This document shows positions 51,770 through 62,209 of a DNA stretch of 64,000 nucleotides, in pieces. The translations under genes and the position numbers were made by a program. Under the pieces are notes generated by a model. It saw nothing but the letters and a program-made list of their open reading frames with translations. It ran no database searches and had not been told where the DNA came from. Positions within the stretch are counted from its first letter, which is position 1. The number at the start of each line of letters is the position of its first letter. Source of the stretch: Oxyruncus cristatus (taxonomy: Eukaryota > Chordata > Aves > Passeriformes > Cotingidae); the NCBI GenBank assembly GCA_013399855.1, contig VXAY01002132.1, forward strand, positions 971,283 to 1,035,282, in the 5' to 3' direction.

Positions 51770-52180
51770 GTTCGGACCTTCACCTCACACACAGCCCCAG
51801 TCCCAGTACAGCCCAGTTGCCCCCAGTTGAGCCCAGCACCTTATACACAGCCCCATACCCAGTACAGCTCAATGGCTGCAGTTCAGACCAGCACTTCACA
51901 CACAGCCCCATTCGCGGTTCAATCCAGTGCCCCCGGTTCAATCCAGTGCCCCCAGTTCAGTCCAGTGCCACCAGTTCAGACCAGCACCCACAGCCCCACT
52001 CCCAGTATAGCCCAGTGCCCCCAGTTGTGCCCAGCACCCCACACATTCATTCCCTCAGTGTCCACTCCCTGTTCCACACACCCACAGTTTACTCCAGTGC
52101 TTCACATGCCTGCAGCCAGCACCTTCCAGCTCATCCCAGTGCCCCCAGCATGACCCAGCACACCCAGTTCGGCCCCATAC
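51770..52180. repeat. Degenerate C-rich tandem repeat
   Basis: Loose repetition of CCCAGT, CAGTGCCCCCAGTTCA and CACACAGCCCC motifs with a period near 20 bp in places. Low-complexity tandem DNA on the other side of the gap; apparent open frames across it are compositional. Confidence 0.75.
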
Positions 52181-52289
52181 CCCAGGCCATGGTGGCCCCC
52201 AGCCCTGATCCCTCACAGGGGCTGCTGGGTCCTGGACTGCCCCTTGTTTCTCTTGGCCACTTGGGTCATTTGTGGCTTTTCAGCCAGTT

Positions 52290-52550
52290 CAGTCATTAAC
52301 ATCTCCAGAGCTTTACTGAGAGCTGGTGGCAAAGAGCAGCAAGTGCTTGTCACCCCTCCATGGATTGTCATCCTCATGGAACAGGGTGGCCAGGCCCTGG
52401 AACTACCCAGGGCAGTGGTGGAATCACCATCCCTAGAAGTGTTCAAAAAACTTGTGGTTGTGAGGACATGGTTTAGCAGTTGGCTTGGCAGTGCTGGGTT
52501 AATGGTTGGGCTTGGAGGGCCTTTCCAGCCTGAGTAATTCCATGATACCA
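52290..52550 (+). mobile_element. CR1 LINE 3' fragment
   Basis: CCTGGAACTACCCAGGGCAG, GTGGTGGAATCACCATCCCT, then GCTTGGCAGTGCTGGGTTAA and GGTTGGGCTTGGAGGGCC, closing AATTCCATGATACC. Close in wording to the CR1 fragment at 60.2 kb, so probably the same subfamily. Confidence 0.9.
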
Positions 52551-55500
52551 GGGTGCCTGCAGGAGGCCAGCTGGGGGAAGTCAGACCTCTGGGCTCCCGG
52601 TGCTCATGGAAAGGCTGGATCAAGCTTGTTGCTCATGTTCATGATCTTAGTTCACGAACCTGGCTTGCGGTTCCTATGCATTTATTCCTGCCTCTGGATT
52701 AGGAAGGGTGACATTACTCCCCTGGCACGCCTTGGTGCCTTCATCTTATTTTGTGTTTAACCGAGATCAGAAATTCTCAGCAATTATATTAGAGGATGTC
52801 CTGGGGTTTTATGCAAATTCTTCTGTACTTCATTGCATCACTAAGACGCTTGACCACCCTTAGGCACCCCCACTGTGGATTTTGCTGTGCAGTCCCCCCA
52901 GGGACACGGGGCAGGGGTGGGTGGCTGCTGAGGCAGATGAGCAGCACGGTGTAATCTGCAGGGCCATTCTCCACTAGGCCAGAGATAACAATTGAGCGAG
53001 AGGAGGTGACGCTGAGGGGACAGAGTTGTCTAGGGGTGATTAAAGAGCAGTCCTATTATCACAGCAGAGCACTCCTCGTGCACCAGCACTGGGCAGCCAT
53101 GTCAAAATTTCGTAGTGTGTCTGCTTCAAAATATAATTTCGCTTTCTTAAATAAATTACAGACACATCCGTCATTTCCATCTCTTGGAGGTTCGGTAGGA
53201 ATTAGTCTTATACTTCTGTTAAAACAAAGATTGCAAGTTCTTTGAGCACTGGTAGGAAATTAAAGAGTAAAGCAAGGATTTAGGCTCCACTTCTAAGACT
53301 TCGAAAACTCAATATGCCTTGAATATTTCAGAGTTAGAGCAGATATATGTGCCACTTAATCCACAGCATTCTCCTTGGGTGGAAGACACTTTCTGTAGAT
53401 AGTACAGGTGTATGGGGAAACTCATTCCTGATCTCCCAGCGATGCCATTCAAGAAGTCACTGGATTTACAATCAGGGCTGATGGAAATTACAATCCCACT
53501 TTTATAATTAGCTAATAGGCCTGTTGCTCACTTCCGCTGCTTAAAATGAGAAACTCAGGCAGCTGGCTTTTAGAACAGGATTAAAACAGACCTACATTAA
53601 TTTTTTTTAAAAAAATCACTTTTGGTGATTTTATGACAAAGATTCACCAGCTGCCCAAGAGTGGACCCAGCTATGGGTCTCTGGATCATCATGAGAAGCA
53701 GCAGCGAGAGAGGAAGGCAGGTCTGGTGGAGTTTCCTCTGGAGGACATGGTTTCAGTGCCAACCCTGTGACAGAGGAACACCATCAGTCATGTTGTCCAC
53801 TCCTTGTGTCGCTGTGGTCAGGACCCCCCTGTCTCAGTGCCCCAGCTGGAGCACTGGGGTGAGGAACTTGGCTGAGAGGCCCATGCAAAGCCAGAGACAG
53901 TCACTTTGCACAGCATTTGCGTTGCGTAGCTGAGGGTCACGCTCTTCCCTCTAGGCACGCTCCTGAGGAGTTTCCACAACCATTCCCAGCACAGCCCTGA
54001 TCCTGGGGAAGCAATGAGCTCCTTCTAGCAAAGCACTGTCACCTTTTGGCTGCTCTGGCTTTTGTGATAGTGCAAGAGCAACTCTCAGAAAAAGAATTCA
54101 AATTCCACCATGATTTCAGTGATGATGACCTCTCCCATGCAGGCATCACTTTGGGCATTGTGCCTACACAGACCTTAATCCTCCAGTCACAGAGGACCAA
54201 TGTTCAGGTTACACAGTGGGCAGCAAAATAGGAAGGAATCCTCAGGGTCTGTGCCTTATCCCTCTGTACATCTGGGTCACAGCATTGATTGAGTAACCCC
54301 TGATTAAAACCACTCTCACTGAGGAGAGCTTGGAGCACAGCCATGGACACGCCGTGCAACAGGCAGCACTTTGGGGAGGAGACAAAAACATTATACAAAT
54401 GGATACTTCACAACAGCATCTTTATTTTTCAAAGTAATCTTTCTATGGGAAAACTGCAAGTTCTGGATATGTGTCTAGCAAGGCATGATGAAAGCCTCCT
54501 TTGGTACTGCCATCCATTTAAGCTGTATAAACTGAAAATTGTGTCGTCCTGTGCCCTGGCTGCTGCCCATGCTGCACTTTGAATTGAAGACTGCGCAGCT
54601 CTGCATCTGTGTAGCCAGAGTTAGCTCCAGGGGACATGTATGGCATTAGCAAAGGGAAGATATACAAAGAGCTCTCTGATAATATTCCCTGTGGTAATGT
54701 GATTGTTCTCCTTTGGTCTCAGGTGAGCCCCCTCTTGTATCCCCTCTCAAAGGGAACTACCCAGCCTGTGGGCAGGAGGGCTGAGGAGGAGCTGTGGCAC
54801 TGAACACAGTCTGAGATTAAATCCCAGATGAGGTGTTGGCCTCCACAGAGGGATGATAATACAAGATCACCAAACACAGCCAGGCTTGCTGACCAAGAGG
54901 CACTGAGTGCTTTGTGCCTGCCCTTTGGGGAAGCCCAAGGTTTCTCCTAATTCATGTGACAGGTGGCATGCAGAGAGGCTTAAATTCAGAGCCCAGCACA
55001 GAGTACGAGGGGTGGGTAAGAGCTCTTCTGCAAGTGCCCAGGACACTGGGGACACCAGAGGATACAGAAGTTGCTGTCTGACCCCATCCCTACCACTTTT
55101 CTGGTACCACTGGTTCATTCCCAACCGATTCCAGGATGCAGTGGCAGAGCCACGCTCCCAGGAAAAGCAGGGTTTCTAGTATATGGATCAACTCCTCCAG
55201 GCTATGGAGTCTGCCCAGAGAAGAGAGACCTATCACCATGTGACGGCAAAGAGGAAACTGCTGCCACACACTCAACACACATGGCTCACACCCCAACGCC
55301 AGCACCTGCCCAGCAGCACCACGCAGCCACACCACGGCTCCCAGCAGAGGCTCCAGGGCTGGTGAGCGCTCCAGGTGTGACACCTGAACTTTGGCACAGG
55401 CTGGACATACTCCACACGTGACCCAAGGATCATTAGATCCCTACAAGGGTTTTCCTCTTAGCAGGATGACCCTGGGTGGGGATCACCCTCTGTAGCATTG

Positions 55501-56580
55501 CTGAGAAACGCAGACACATCTTGGTGAGGAATCTGGCTGAGACACACCAACCTTCTCTGCACAAGTGTGCAGGACTGTTTGGGCAGGGAACACTATCTGA
55601 CCCCTCTGACTGCACCAGCCAGCTTTCCATGCAGGGCTGCCAGCACTCAGTGGTGATGTGTGAGGCTCCTGCAGCTTATCAGCATGGCAGAGAGATTTAC
55701 CTCTGCTTCATGTGCTGGCAGGATACTCATTCCCAGAGGTTTAGCAGCGACCATCTCCGGTAGGGTATTTCTTTGACACTTTGCCCACTTATCTGTGATT
55801 ACAGACTTGTGCTGGTCTTCCTTTTTCTTGTTTGGTCCTTCACCCATCCAGTGTGTCTGTGCTCTGATGCTACCAACCATTTATTATGGGACCAGGCATT
55901 GCTGTGCATGTCCAGCACTGGCTGTGGTGCTGAGGGCTATTTTACAGCACCAAGGGTAGTGAACAGCAGGATCACACAGTTAGAAATTAAAGATATGCAA
56001 TAGGAGGCATTTAGTGATGAAAACAAAAAGTCTGACTGGTCTTTCTCAACACACACATGTTTTTTTAGGACCATATTCAATTTCACAAACTCTCTTATCC
56101 ATAGGAAACATTACTACCACTGCTGTTATAATCCATACCAATTGCAGAGTAGATCCCTAATTCTCTGCAAGAGGCTGGCAAAGTGAAGTCCTGGCAGTGA
56201 TGAAGAAAGTGGCAAAAATTCTGCTTATTCTCACAAAATCAGTGTTTCACTGCCCCTCTGAACTATACCACACATCTCCCAGCCTGTCTCTACCACCACT
56301 TAGGAAACATTTCATGTGAAATATGGTGCCACAGGGCAGCCACCTATACTGGAAGTGTATTATATGGCCCAGAAAGGCCCTGAGTCTTGTGTTCACATCT
56401 GTGAACCGAGGAAGGAAATGCAGATTCCCCTCCAAGCTCCTTAGTGTGCTTGAAGTCCATATGCTCCTCAGCTTAAAGATGTGTCCTAGCGCTTCATCAA
56501 TGGAATTCTCCAGCATTATCTCTCTGTACATGTATCAATATGTGTCCAGACAATTTCTTTGGACCACACAGCTGTTTTGT
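52551..56580. other. Intergenic region upstream of pi globin
   Basis: Unique, moderately AT-rich sequence. No coding exon, RNA gene or further clear repeat recognised. It separates the NPRL3 5' end from the globin promoter by about 4-5 kb. Confidence 0.6.
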
Positions 56581-56593
56581 TACGAAGCAAGAA

Positions 56594-56780
56594 GCTGATA
56601 AGGCCAGCAGGAGAGGAGGGCAGTGCGCTGACCCTGGCCGAAATGGCCATTGCTCCTCGGGGAGATAAGTGTCTCCTGCTCCATGGGAGGGCCTCTGGAG
56701 TGACCAATGAGTGTGGACAGGCACCAAGGTCCGCTCTCCCCTTCCCCTTTATAACCAGGGCTGCCGAGGTGGGGAATCCA
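56594..56780 (+). promoter_or_regulatory. HBZ: Pi (zeta-type) globin promoter
   Basis: In order: TGATAA at 56596-56601 and AGATAA at 56663-56668 (GATA1/2 sites), CCAAT at 56704-56708, and a TATA box (TTTATAACC, core 56750-56754). The start codon is 78 bp beyond the TATA box, so transcription should begin near 56780. CCAAT-to-TATA spacing of about 45 bp is usual for globin genes. Confidence 0.8.
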
Positions 56781-56831
56781 AACCTGCTCCGAGCGGTCAC
56801 TGCGAGGGACAGAGCCAGCACCTCCCGCACA

Positions 56832-56926
56832 ATGACGCTGACCCAAGCCGAGAAAGCCGCCGTGGTCACCATCTGGGCCAAGGTGGCCACCCAAGCCGAT
56901 GCCATCGGGGCAGAATCACTGGAGAG
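56832..56926 (+). CDS. HBZ: Pi globin exon 1
   Basis: 95 bp, 31 codons plus AG of Arg32, from the ATG in a CACAATGAC context to the donor gtaagg. Helices A and B. Confidence 0.95.
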
Positions 56927-58773
56927 GTAAGGCCCCAGCACTCCCTCAGAGAGGGTCCCTCACAGGGCATCGCTGTTGGGATGCATCCCAGGTAGAACCT
57001 GGGTGAGCGAGAGCAGACTGAGAGCTGATGGGGAGTTGTGTTGTTGGGAAGGTAATCACCAGGAATTATGTCTGTGCTACTAAATGCTTCAAAATCTCAT
57101 GGCAAACCAGTATTTTCTAAACAATTCAATGGGCTTTTTTTCTCTTTATAGCAATTCAGAAGAATTCATAGCCAGGAGTGCTGGGAAGGAATTCAAAGTC
57201 ATTTATACTCAGTGTCCTGAAACAGCATTATCTGCTTCAGGGGATGAATTTTAAGTGGTTTATTGTACAAATGATGCACTTTCTCTTACCATTTCTAAAA
57301 TAATAGCTATCCACTAAATTCTCTGGATACTCAGATCTCATTGTTCCAGTTGATAAGTAACAAACCCTTAGGAGAAAAGACAAATGGACCCCCTGTATGC
57401 AGCACGACACAGTAATCCAAGGTTCATGCCAATCAAGCAAGCTGGCACAAAAGGGATAATAGTCTGGAAATTGTTCAGAAATTCTTATGTCATTCCATGC
57501 TATTTAAATTTTATTTACAGCTCACTATAAAGTATTGTGATTCTCCTTCCAGGACTGAGTACCACTCACATTGATTCTGGTTTGTTCATCTCATTTTAGT
57601 TTGAAGGTCTGGAAACTGGGTTACAACGTAAGAGAGGAAATTAGGGGGCAGTTTGGGGTTATTGTTTATTAAAAACAAACAAAAGAAAAAATACATTGTT
57701 TTAAATTATTTAATTCTTCTCGAGTACGCACAGGTTAGCCTGCTGTCCAATCTGCACGTGCTGCAGAAGAGGTTTAATAGCAGAAAAACCTTCCCAATGC
57801 AAACTTCAAGCCCCTGAAGCTCTGTTACACCACTGAAGGAGCTGAAGGTTTACATTGCGCTTGATCTGAGTTTTTACCACCCTACGGATGCCATTTCCGC
57901 TGCTGAACCTCATCCTCATGTTCTCCTCCAGGCTTTTCTCCAGCTACCCCCAGACAAAAACCTACTTCCCTCACTTCGATCTGAGCCAAGGCTCAGCTCA
58001 GCTTCGTGGTCACGGCTCCAAGGTGATGAATGCCATCGGGGAAGCTGTGAAGCACATTGATGACATTCGAGGAGCTTTGGCCAAACTCAGCGAGCTGCAC
58101 GCTTACATCCTCCGGGTGGACCCCGTGAACTTCAAGGTGAGTGAGCACGGAGACTTCCAGGGGTGGAAGCAGCCATCACAGAATCAGAGACCCCAGGTCA
58201 TTGGGGCTAATGTCAGCTTGATCCCTGACTGCACTGCACAGCTTGTTGCTCGTCTGATTTTTAACCTGAGACTGGATCTTTTAATGAAAGATCTGGCCTA
58301 GAGCAGGCAAAGAACTACTCAGGGGGCTCCTATGGTTTGTGTTAGATAGACTCGAGTCTCTGCTGCCTTTGCCATAATCTATGAATCTGCCTCACACATC
58401 AATCTACATCACCTTGAACAAAGTCTTAATAAGTTCTAAACATTTCCACTTCGTTGCATTTCCCTTTGGAGAGGAAGGAAGGGGCACTTGGAAGAGGGAG
58501 TGGGAGCAAGCAGTGCCTTTTGCGCTTTTGGTTGGGACATGTAGTTGGCATCCCAGAGCATGCTGGGCCCAAACTCCACTGCAGACCCCCAGACTAACAT
58601 CTGATACTGATTATGATGGATTTAATCCTCTTTTTTTCCTACAGCTGCTTTCCCACTGTATCCTGTGCTCAGTGGCCGCCCGCTACCCCAGTGACTTCAC
58701 CCCAGAAGTTCATGCTGCATGGGACAAGTTCCTGTCCAGTGTTTCCTCTGTCCTGACTGAGAAGTACAGATAA
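56832..58773 (+). CDS. HBZ: Embryonic pi globin (zeta-type alpha-like chain)
   Basis: Three exons, 56832-56926, 57932-58136 and 58645-58773, join to 142 codons plus stop with canonical globin phases (Arg codon split, then phase 0 after FK). The protein starts [18 protein letters not shown], has the distal His in RGHGSKV and the proximal His in LSELHAYIL, and ends SSVLTEKYR. These phrases are those of avian pi globin, the bird orthologue of mammalian zeta globin. It pairs with embryonic beta-type chains (rho, epsilon) as an oxygen carrier in primitive erythrocytes. It is the first gene of the cluster, nearest the enhancer, the normal embryonic-to-adult order. Both introns are GT-AG: intron 1 is long (1005 bp), intron 2 is 508 bp. 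No damage is visible, so the gene looks functional. Confidence 0.96.
57932..58136 (+). CDS. HBZ: Pi globin exon 2
   Basis: 205 bp, the invariant alpha-globin exon 2 length. Reads [18 protein letters not shown] and carries both haem histidines; ends VDPVNFK before gtgagt. Confidence 0.95.
58645..58773 (+). CDS. HBZ: Pi globin exon 3
   Basis: 129 bp after ctacag. Reads [18 protein letters not shown] and ends TEKYR with TAA at 58771-58773. Confidence 0.95.
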   Translation: MLSHCILCSVAARYPSDFTPEVHAAWDKFLSSVSSVLTEKYR

Positions 58774-58881
58774 ATGGCCTCCACAGAGGGTGAGGGAGGC
58801 ACATCCCAGGCTCTGGGGAATCACCCCTTCCTAGGCAGCCCTCAAATCCCCTCTGCAGGGGCTTGGTCATCTGCAAAACCC

Positions 58882-58887
58882 AATAAA
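58882..58887 (+). terminator. HBZ: Pi globin poly(A) signal
   Basis: AATAAA 109 bp after the stop codon, the only close canonical hexamer. Confidence 0.85.
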
Positions 58888-58909
58888 AAATTCAGAAGTG
58901 AGCAATGGT

Positions 58910-61140
58910 CTCTGAGCTTTTATCTCCGGGTTCCACCTGCACCTGATTGTGCAGGCACGGGTGTTCTGAAATGGCTACACAATGTGGAGGGGGAAATTGT
59001 AAGCTTTGTAAATTCATTGACTAATTTGTGTGCTAAGATGTACAAATTCAGTGGGAATAATGTAATATTCAGTGGGAACAACACACCACTGAGCAGAAGC
59101 CCAGAACAGGCTACAGCCCTGTGACTGCTGCTGCTCACCAAGGTATATCCACCACAGACCGTTTACAGGCTGACCAGGAAAGAGTCTTTTGCCCTGCTGG
59201 GATATTGAATAGGCCCAGGCTTTTCATTAGACCTATCCAAAACCCATCCCAGCCTGTTGGGAACAAAACCTGCATCGCCATGTGTTGTGATGCTGGGCAT
59301 TGTCCTCTCATGCCTCTGTCCATGGGGGATGGACACGGTATCTAACATGCTTCATGAACACCTGCTAGACAGGTTTGCTAAAGGGACCATCCCCTCAGCT
59401 TGACATCTCTGATTTTAATATGGGGAATTTTACATGGGTTTGAAATTTGGGAAGACTAGGGATTCTCCATATGTACCTGCTGTGGGTTATTGTTTAATAA
59501 GTGAAGAATATAAGTGAAGAATAAGTGGAAGAAGAGGGAAGAAAACAAAACAAAACAGTTGATGCAAAGGCAATCACTACATTTCATGGGAAAACTGATG
59601 TCCAACCACTTCCTGAGCAAAAAAGAAGGTTAACCCCCCTAAAACTCCCTTAAACCCCCTCTTTTCCATTTTATTACTGAGCATGGGGTTATATGGTATG
59701 AAATACCTTTTTGGTTAGTTGGGCTCATCTGGTTGTCTCCCCTCCCACTACCCTAAAATCAATTATCCCCTGGGTGGGGGCAGAGCGAAAAGCAGAGACA
59801 GCCTTGATTCTGTGCAAATGCTGCTCAGAAAAATCTGGAACATCAGCCTGTTACCAGGGCCAGCTTGGCCAAAAATCACAGCACCACATGAGCTTCTGTC
59901 CCATAGGACCTCTGACATGAAAAGGTGGGTGCAAAGCCTTAAGCCTGCTCTGATAGACAGCCTGAGCTGGCACACTGCAAGCAGTGATTCTTGTCTCATT
60001 CACGGAATTTAGGGACTGCGTTTGGGTAAGGGGGAAAAAGGTGGTGCAGAAGCTTTCAGGCCACCAAATGGCTCTAAACCTCTCACTCAGTGTGCCACAG
60101 CAGCTTTTAAAACATTCTGCATCTGTGAGTCTTGGCTAACCTGCAGGTTTAAATCCATGACTTAGGTGGTAGATCAGCATCTGGTGTGTCCCTAACCCTG
60201 TGTTTGTACCAGTGCCTTTGTACAGAGGCTGAGAGAAGGACGTGGCAGTCAGAGGAAATGGCCTCAAGCTGCACCAGGGGAGGTTCAGGTTGGATATTAG
60301 GAAAAATTGCTTCATGGAAAGGGTTGTCAAGCCCTGGAACAGGCTGCCCAGGGCAGTGGTGGAGCCACCACCCCTGGAGGGATTTAGAAGGTGTGTAGGT
60401 GTGGCACCTGGGGACATAGTTTAGTGTTGGCCTTGGCAGTGCTGGGTTAATGGTTGGACTTAATAGAGGGCTCTTCCAACCTGAATGATTCCATTATTCT
60501 GTAATTCTATGATTGTATGACCAACCACCATGTACCATACCCGATGTCCCAGTGTTTATGGGGAGAGGCAGGAGCACACGTCGTGGTAGGAAGAAGGGAA
60601 GGAGCCCAGGCCTGACAAGCATCACAGGACAGACTTTGGGAAGACCATGTACTCAAAAAGCAGGTGAACCCACAGTGCTTACCCTCCATCCTCAGGGACA
60701 TCCCCTTCCCTGCCCAGGTCTCTCCAGGCTGCTGGAGGGATGGTGTTTCTCATGGCAGACCCCCAGCACAACCATGGCTCCTACTCATAGGCCACGGGGT
60801 CCCTTGGGGCAGAGAGGGGCTGGATGTGCCGGAGCCTGGAGAACATGAGGACCAGGGACACCTGTGGGACCCACCCCAGCACCCACAGAGCTAGGCAGAG
60901 CCCTGGCCCGTCCAGAGGGAATGGTGGATCACAACAGGAGGCTTGAGGACATTCCAGCCAGGGCGGACAAGGCTGTGACACCCACGGGACATCCCCTGGC
61001 AAGGTGCTGCCCCCAGCCCCCAGCCTGGTGTAGGGCTGGTACACTGGGGCAGGGCAGGGTAGCTGGGCCCCCCGGGGGCCTCCTTAGGGCTGGGCCCCCC
61101 AAGGCAGCCAGGGCCCCCGAGGCAGAGCCTGGGCCCGGCC
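58910..61140. other. Pi to alpha-D intergenic region
   Basis: Unique AT-rich sequence, a CR1 fragment (60220-60515), and rising GC content toward alpha-D. No globin pseudogene or exon seen on either strand. Confidence 0.65.
60220..60515 (+). mobile_element. CR1 LINE 3' end with terminal octamer-type repeats
   Basis: Well-preserved CR1: AGGTTCAGGTTGGATATTAG, CTGGAACAGGCTGCCCAGGG, CACCCCTGGAGGGATTTAGA and TGCTGGGTTAATGGTTGGAC, closing CTTCCAACCTGAATGATTCC and the terminal ATTCTATGATTGTATGA repeats that mark a true CR1 3' end. Confidence 0.95.
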
Positions 61141-61154
61141 GTGCCCCCGCACCT

Positions 61155-61225
61155 CGGTGTGATAAGATAAGGCTGGGCGGAGGTGCTGGCGGCTATAAGA
61201 GGGCGTCCCCACGGGTGCTGCTGCC
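61155..61225 (+). promoter_or_regulatory. HBAD: Alpha-D globin promoter
   Basis: TGATAAGATAAGG at 61160-61172 gives two overlapping-spaced GATA sites. They are followed by a GC box GGGCGG at 61175-61180 and the TATA element CTATAAGAG (core 61194-61198). Transcription should begin near 61224, giving a short 5' UTR before the ATG at 61258. The double GATA sits about 55 bp before the inferred start, where CCAAT lies in many globins. Confidence 0.8.
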
Positions 61226-61257
61226 ACCAATCCCTGCCGACCCCACCAGCCGCCGCC

Positions 61258-61349
61258 ATGCTGACTGCCGAGGACAAGAAGCTGGTCCAGCAAGTCTGGG
61301 AGAAGGTGTCCGGCCACCAGGAGGATGTTGGAGCCGAGACCCTGGAGAG
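61258..61349 (+). CDS. HBAD: Alpha-D globin exon 1
   Basis: 92 bp: 30 codons plus AG of Arg31, three bases shorter than pi exon 1 because alpha-D lacks one N-terminal residue. Donor gtgcag. Confidence 0.95.
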
Positions 61350-62155
61350 GTGCAGGCTTGGGGACCCCGTGGGCAAGGGGGACGAGTGGGTGGGAGCCCC
61401 ACGGAGGGGCCGGTGTGCTGGGTCCGGCTGGGCGAGCGCCACTGACTGTCCCACTCCCCCAGGATGTTCGCCGCCTACCCCCAGACCAAGACCTACTTCC
61501 CCCACTTCGACCTGCACCACGGCTCTGACCAGATCCGCGGCCACGGCAAGAAGGTGGTGGCTGCCCTGGGCAAAGCCGTCAAGAACCTGGACAACCTGAG
61601 CCAGGCTCTGTCTGAGCTCAGCAACCTGCACGCCTACAACCTGCGTGTGGACCCCGTCAACTTCAAGGCAGGCGGGGGACAGGGGACAGGGATGGGGATG
61701 AGGGGACAGGGATGGGGGATGGGGATCAGGATGGGGGACAGGGGACAGGGATGGGGGATGGGGATCAGGATGGGGGACAGGGGACAGGGATGGGGATCGG
61801 GGATGGGGGCAAGAAACAGGGGATGAGGGACAGTGGACAGTTGACAGGGATCAGGANGGGGAGAGAGGATGGGGGCAGGGGATGAGGGACAGAGACTTGG
61901 GTACAGGGGATGGGGGAGAGAGGATGGGGGACAGGGGATGGCAGACAGGGATCATGGCGAGGGACAGGGACTGGGAAGGGGCCATGGGGCTGTAGCGGCG
62001 GTGCTAAGCCCCGTTTTCCCTCGCAGCTGCTGGCTCAGTGCCTCCAGGTGGTGCTGGCCGTGCACCTGGGGAAGGACTACACCCCCGAGATCCACTCTGC
62101 CGTCGACAAGTTCATGTCAGCCGTGGCCGCCGTGCTGGCTGAGAAGTACAGATGA
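61258..62155 (+). CDS. HBAD: Alpha-D globin
   Basis: Exons 61258-61349, 61463-61667 and 62027-62155 join to 141 codons plus stop. The start [17 protein letters not shown] and the phrases [17 protein letters not shown] and [16 protein letters not shown] are diagnostic of avian alpha-D, the orthologue of mammalian HBM. The distal His is in RGHGKKV and the proximal His in NLHAYNL. Alpha-D forms the minor adult haemoglobin (HbD) with higher oxygen affinity and is also made in embryonic cells. Intron 1 is GT-AG (113 bp). Intron 2 (61668-62026) begins with GC, not GT, and is filled with a G-rich tandem repeat and an N at 61857. The ATG lies in a strong GCCGCCATG context. The gene has lost none of its exons and appears functional. 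Confidence 0.97.
61463..61667 (+). CDS. HBAD: Alpha-D globin exon 2
   Basis: 205 bp. Begins by completing Arg, then [17 protein letters not shown]; ends NFK at 61667. The next bases are GCAGGC, so the donor is GC. Confidence 0.95.
61668..61669 (+). other. HBAD: GC 5' splice site of alpha-D intron 2
   Basis: Exon 2 must end at AAG (61667) to keep the 205-bp length and phase, and the intron then starts GCAGGC. No GT within reach preserves the frame. A GC donor at this exact place is established in chicken and duck alpha-D genes and is spliced efficiently there. Confidence 0.9.
61675..61975. repeat. G-rich minisatellite in alpha-D intron 2
   Basis: Repeats of GGGACAGGGATGGGG and GATCAGGATGGGGGACAGGG type. 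A local 39-bp period is visible between about 61704 and 61781, and it is more irregular afterwards. An N lies at 61857, so the repeat length is uncertain. Confidence 0.9.
61857..61857. other. Ambiguous base or small gap inside the alpha-D intron repeat
   Basis: Single N within the G-rich array, where short reads commonly fail. It does not touch coding sequence. Confidence 0.8.
62027..62155 (+). CDS. HBAD: Alpha-D globin exon 3
   Basis: 129 bp after ctcgcag. Reads [18 protein letters not shown] and ends LAEKYR with TGA at 62153-62155. Confidence 0.95.
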   Translation: MLAQCLQVVLAVHLGKDYTPEIHSAVDKFMSAVAAVLAEKYR

Positions 62156-62181
62156 GCTGCCTCCTGTGCCCGTGTGCCGTC

Positions 62182-62187
62182 AATAAA
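62182..62187 (+). terminator. HBAD: Alpha-D globin poly(A) signal
   Basis: AATAAA 27 bp after the stop codon, giving a very short 3' UTR, as in other avian alpha-D genes. Confidence 0.9.
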
Positions 62188-62209
62188 GACCCTTTTGCCG
62201 CAGCACTGA

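Noticed and set aside
51083..52299. Long plus-strand open frames with repeated Cys/Val/Gly-rich and Thr/Ser/Pro-rich peptides
   Set aside because: They are produced by the 41-bp minisatellite (period not a multiple of 3, no stops) and by the C-rich repeat across an N; there is no splice or homology support.
56559..56930. Open frame running from the promoter into pi exon 1
   Set aside because: It crosses the CCAAT and TATA boxes; the globin start at 56832 is clear and the upstream part has no homology.
58910..60200. Looked for a globin pseudogene between pi and alpha-D
   Set aside because: No globin-like phrase on either strand.
60891..61631. 246-codon minus-strand open frame over alpha-D exons 1-2
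   Set aside because: Antisense shadow of GC-rich globin coding sequence; the plus-strand exons explain it.
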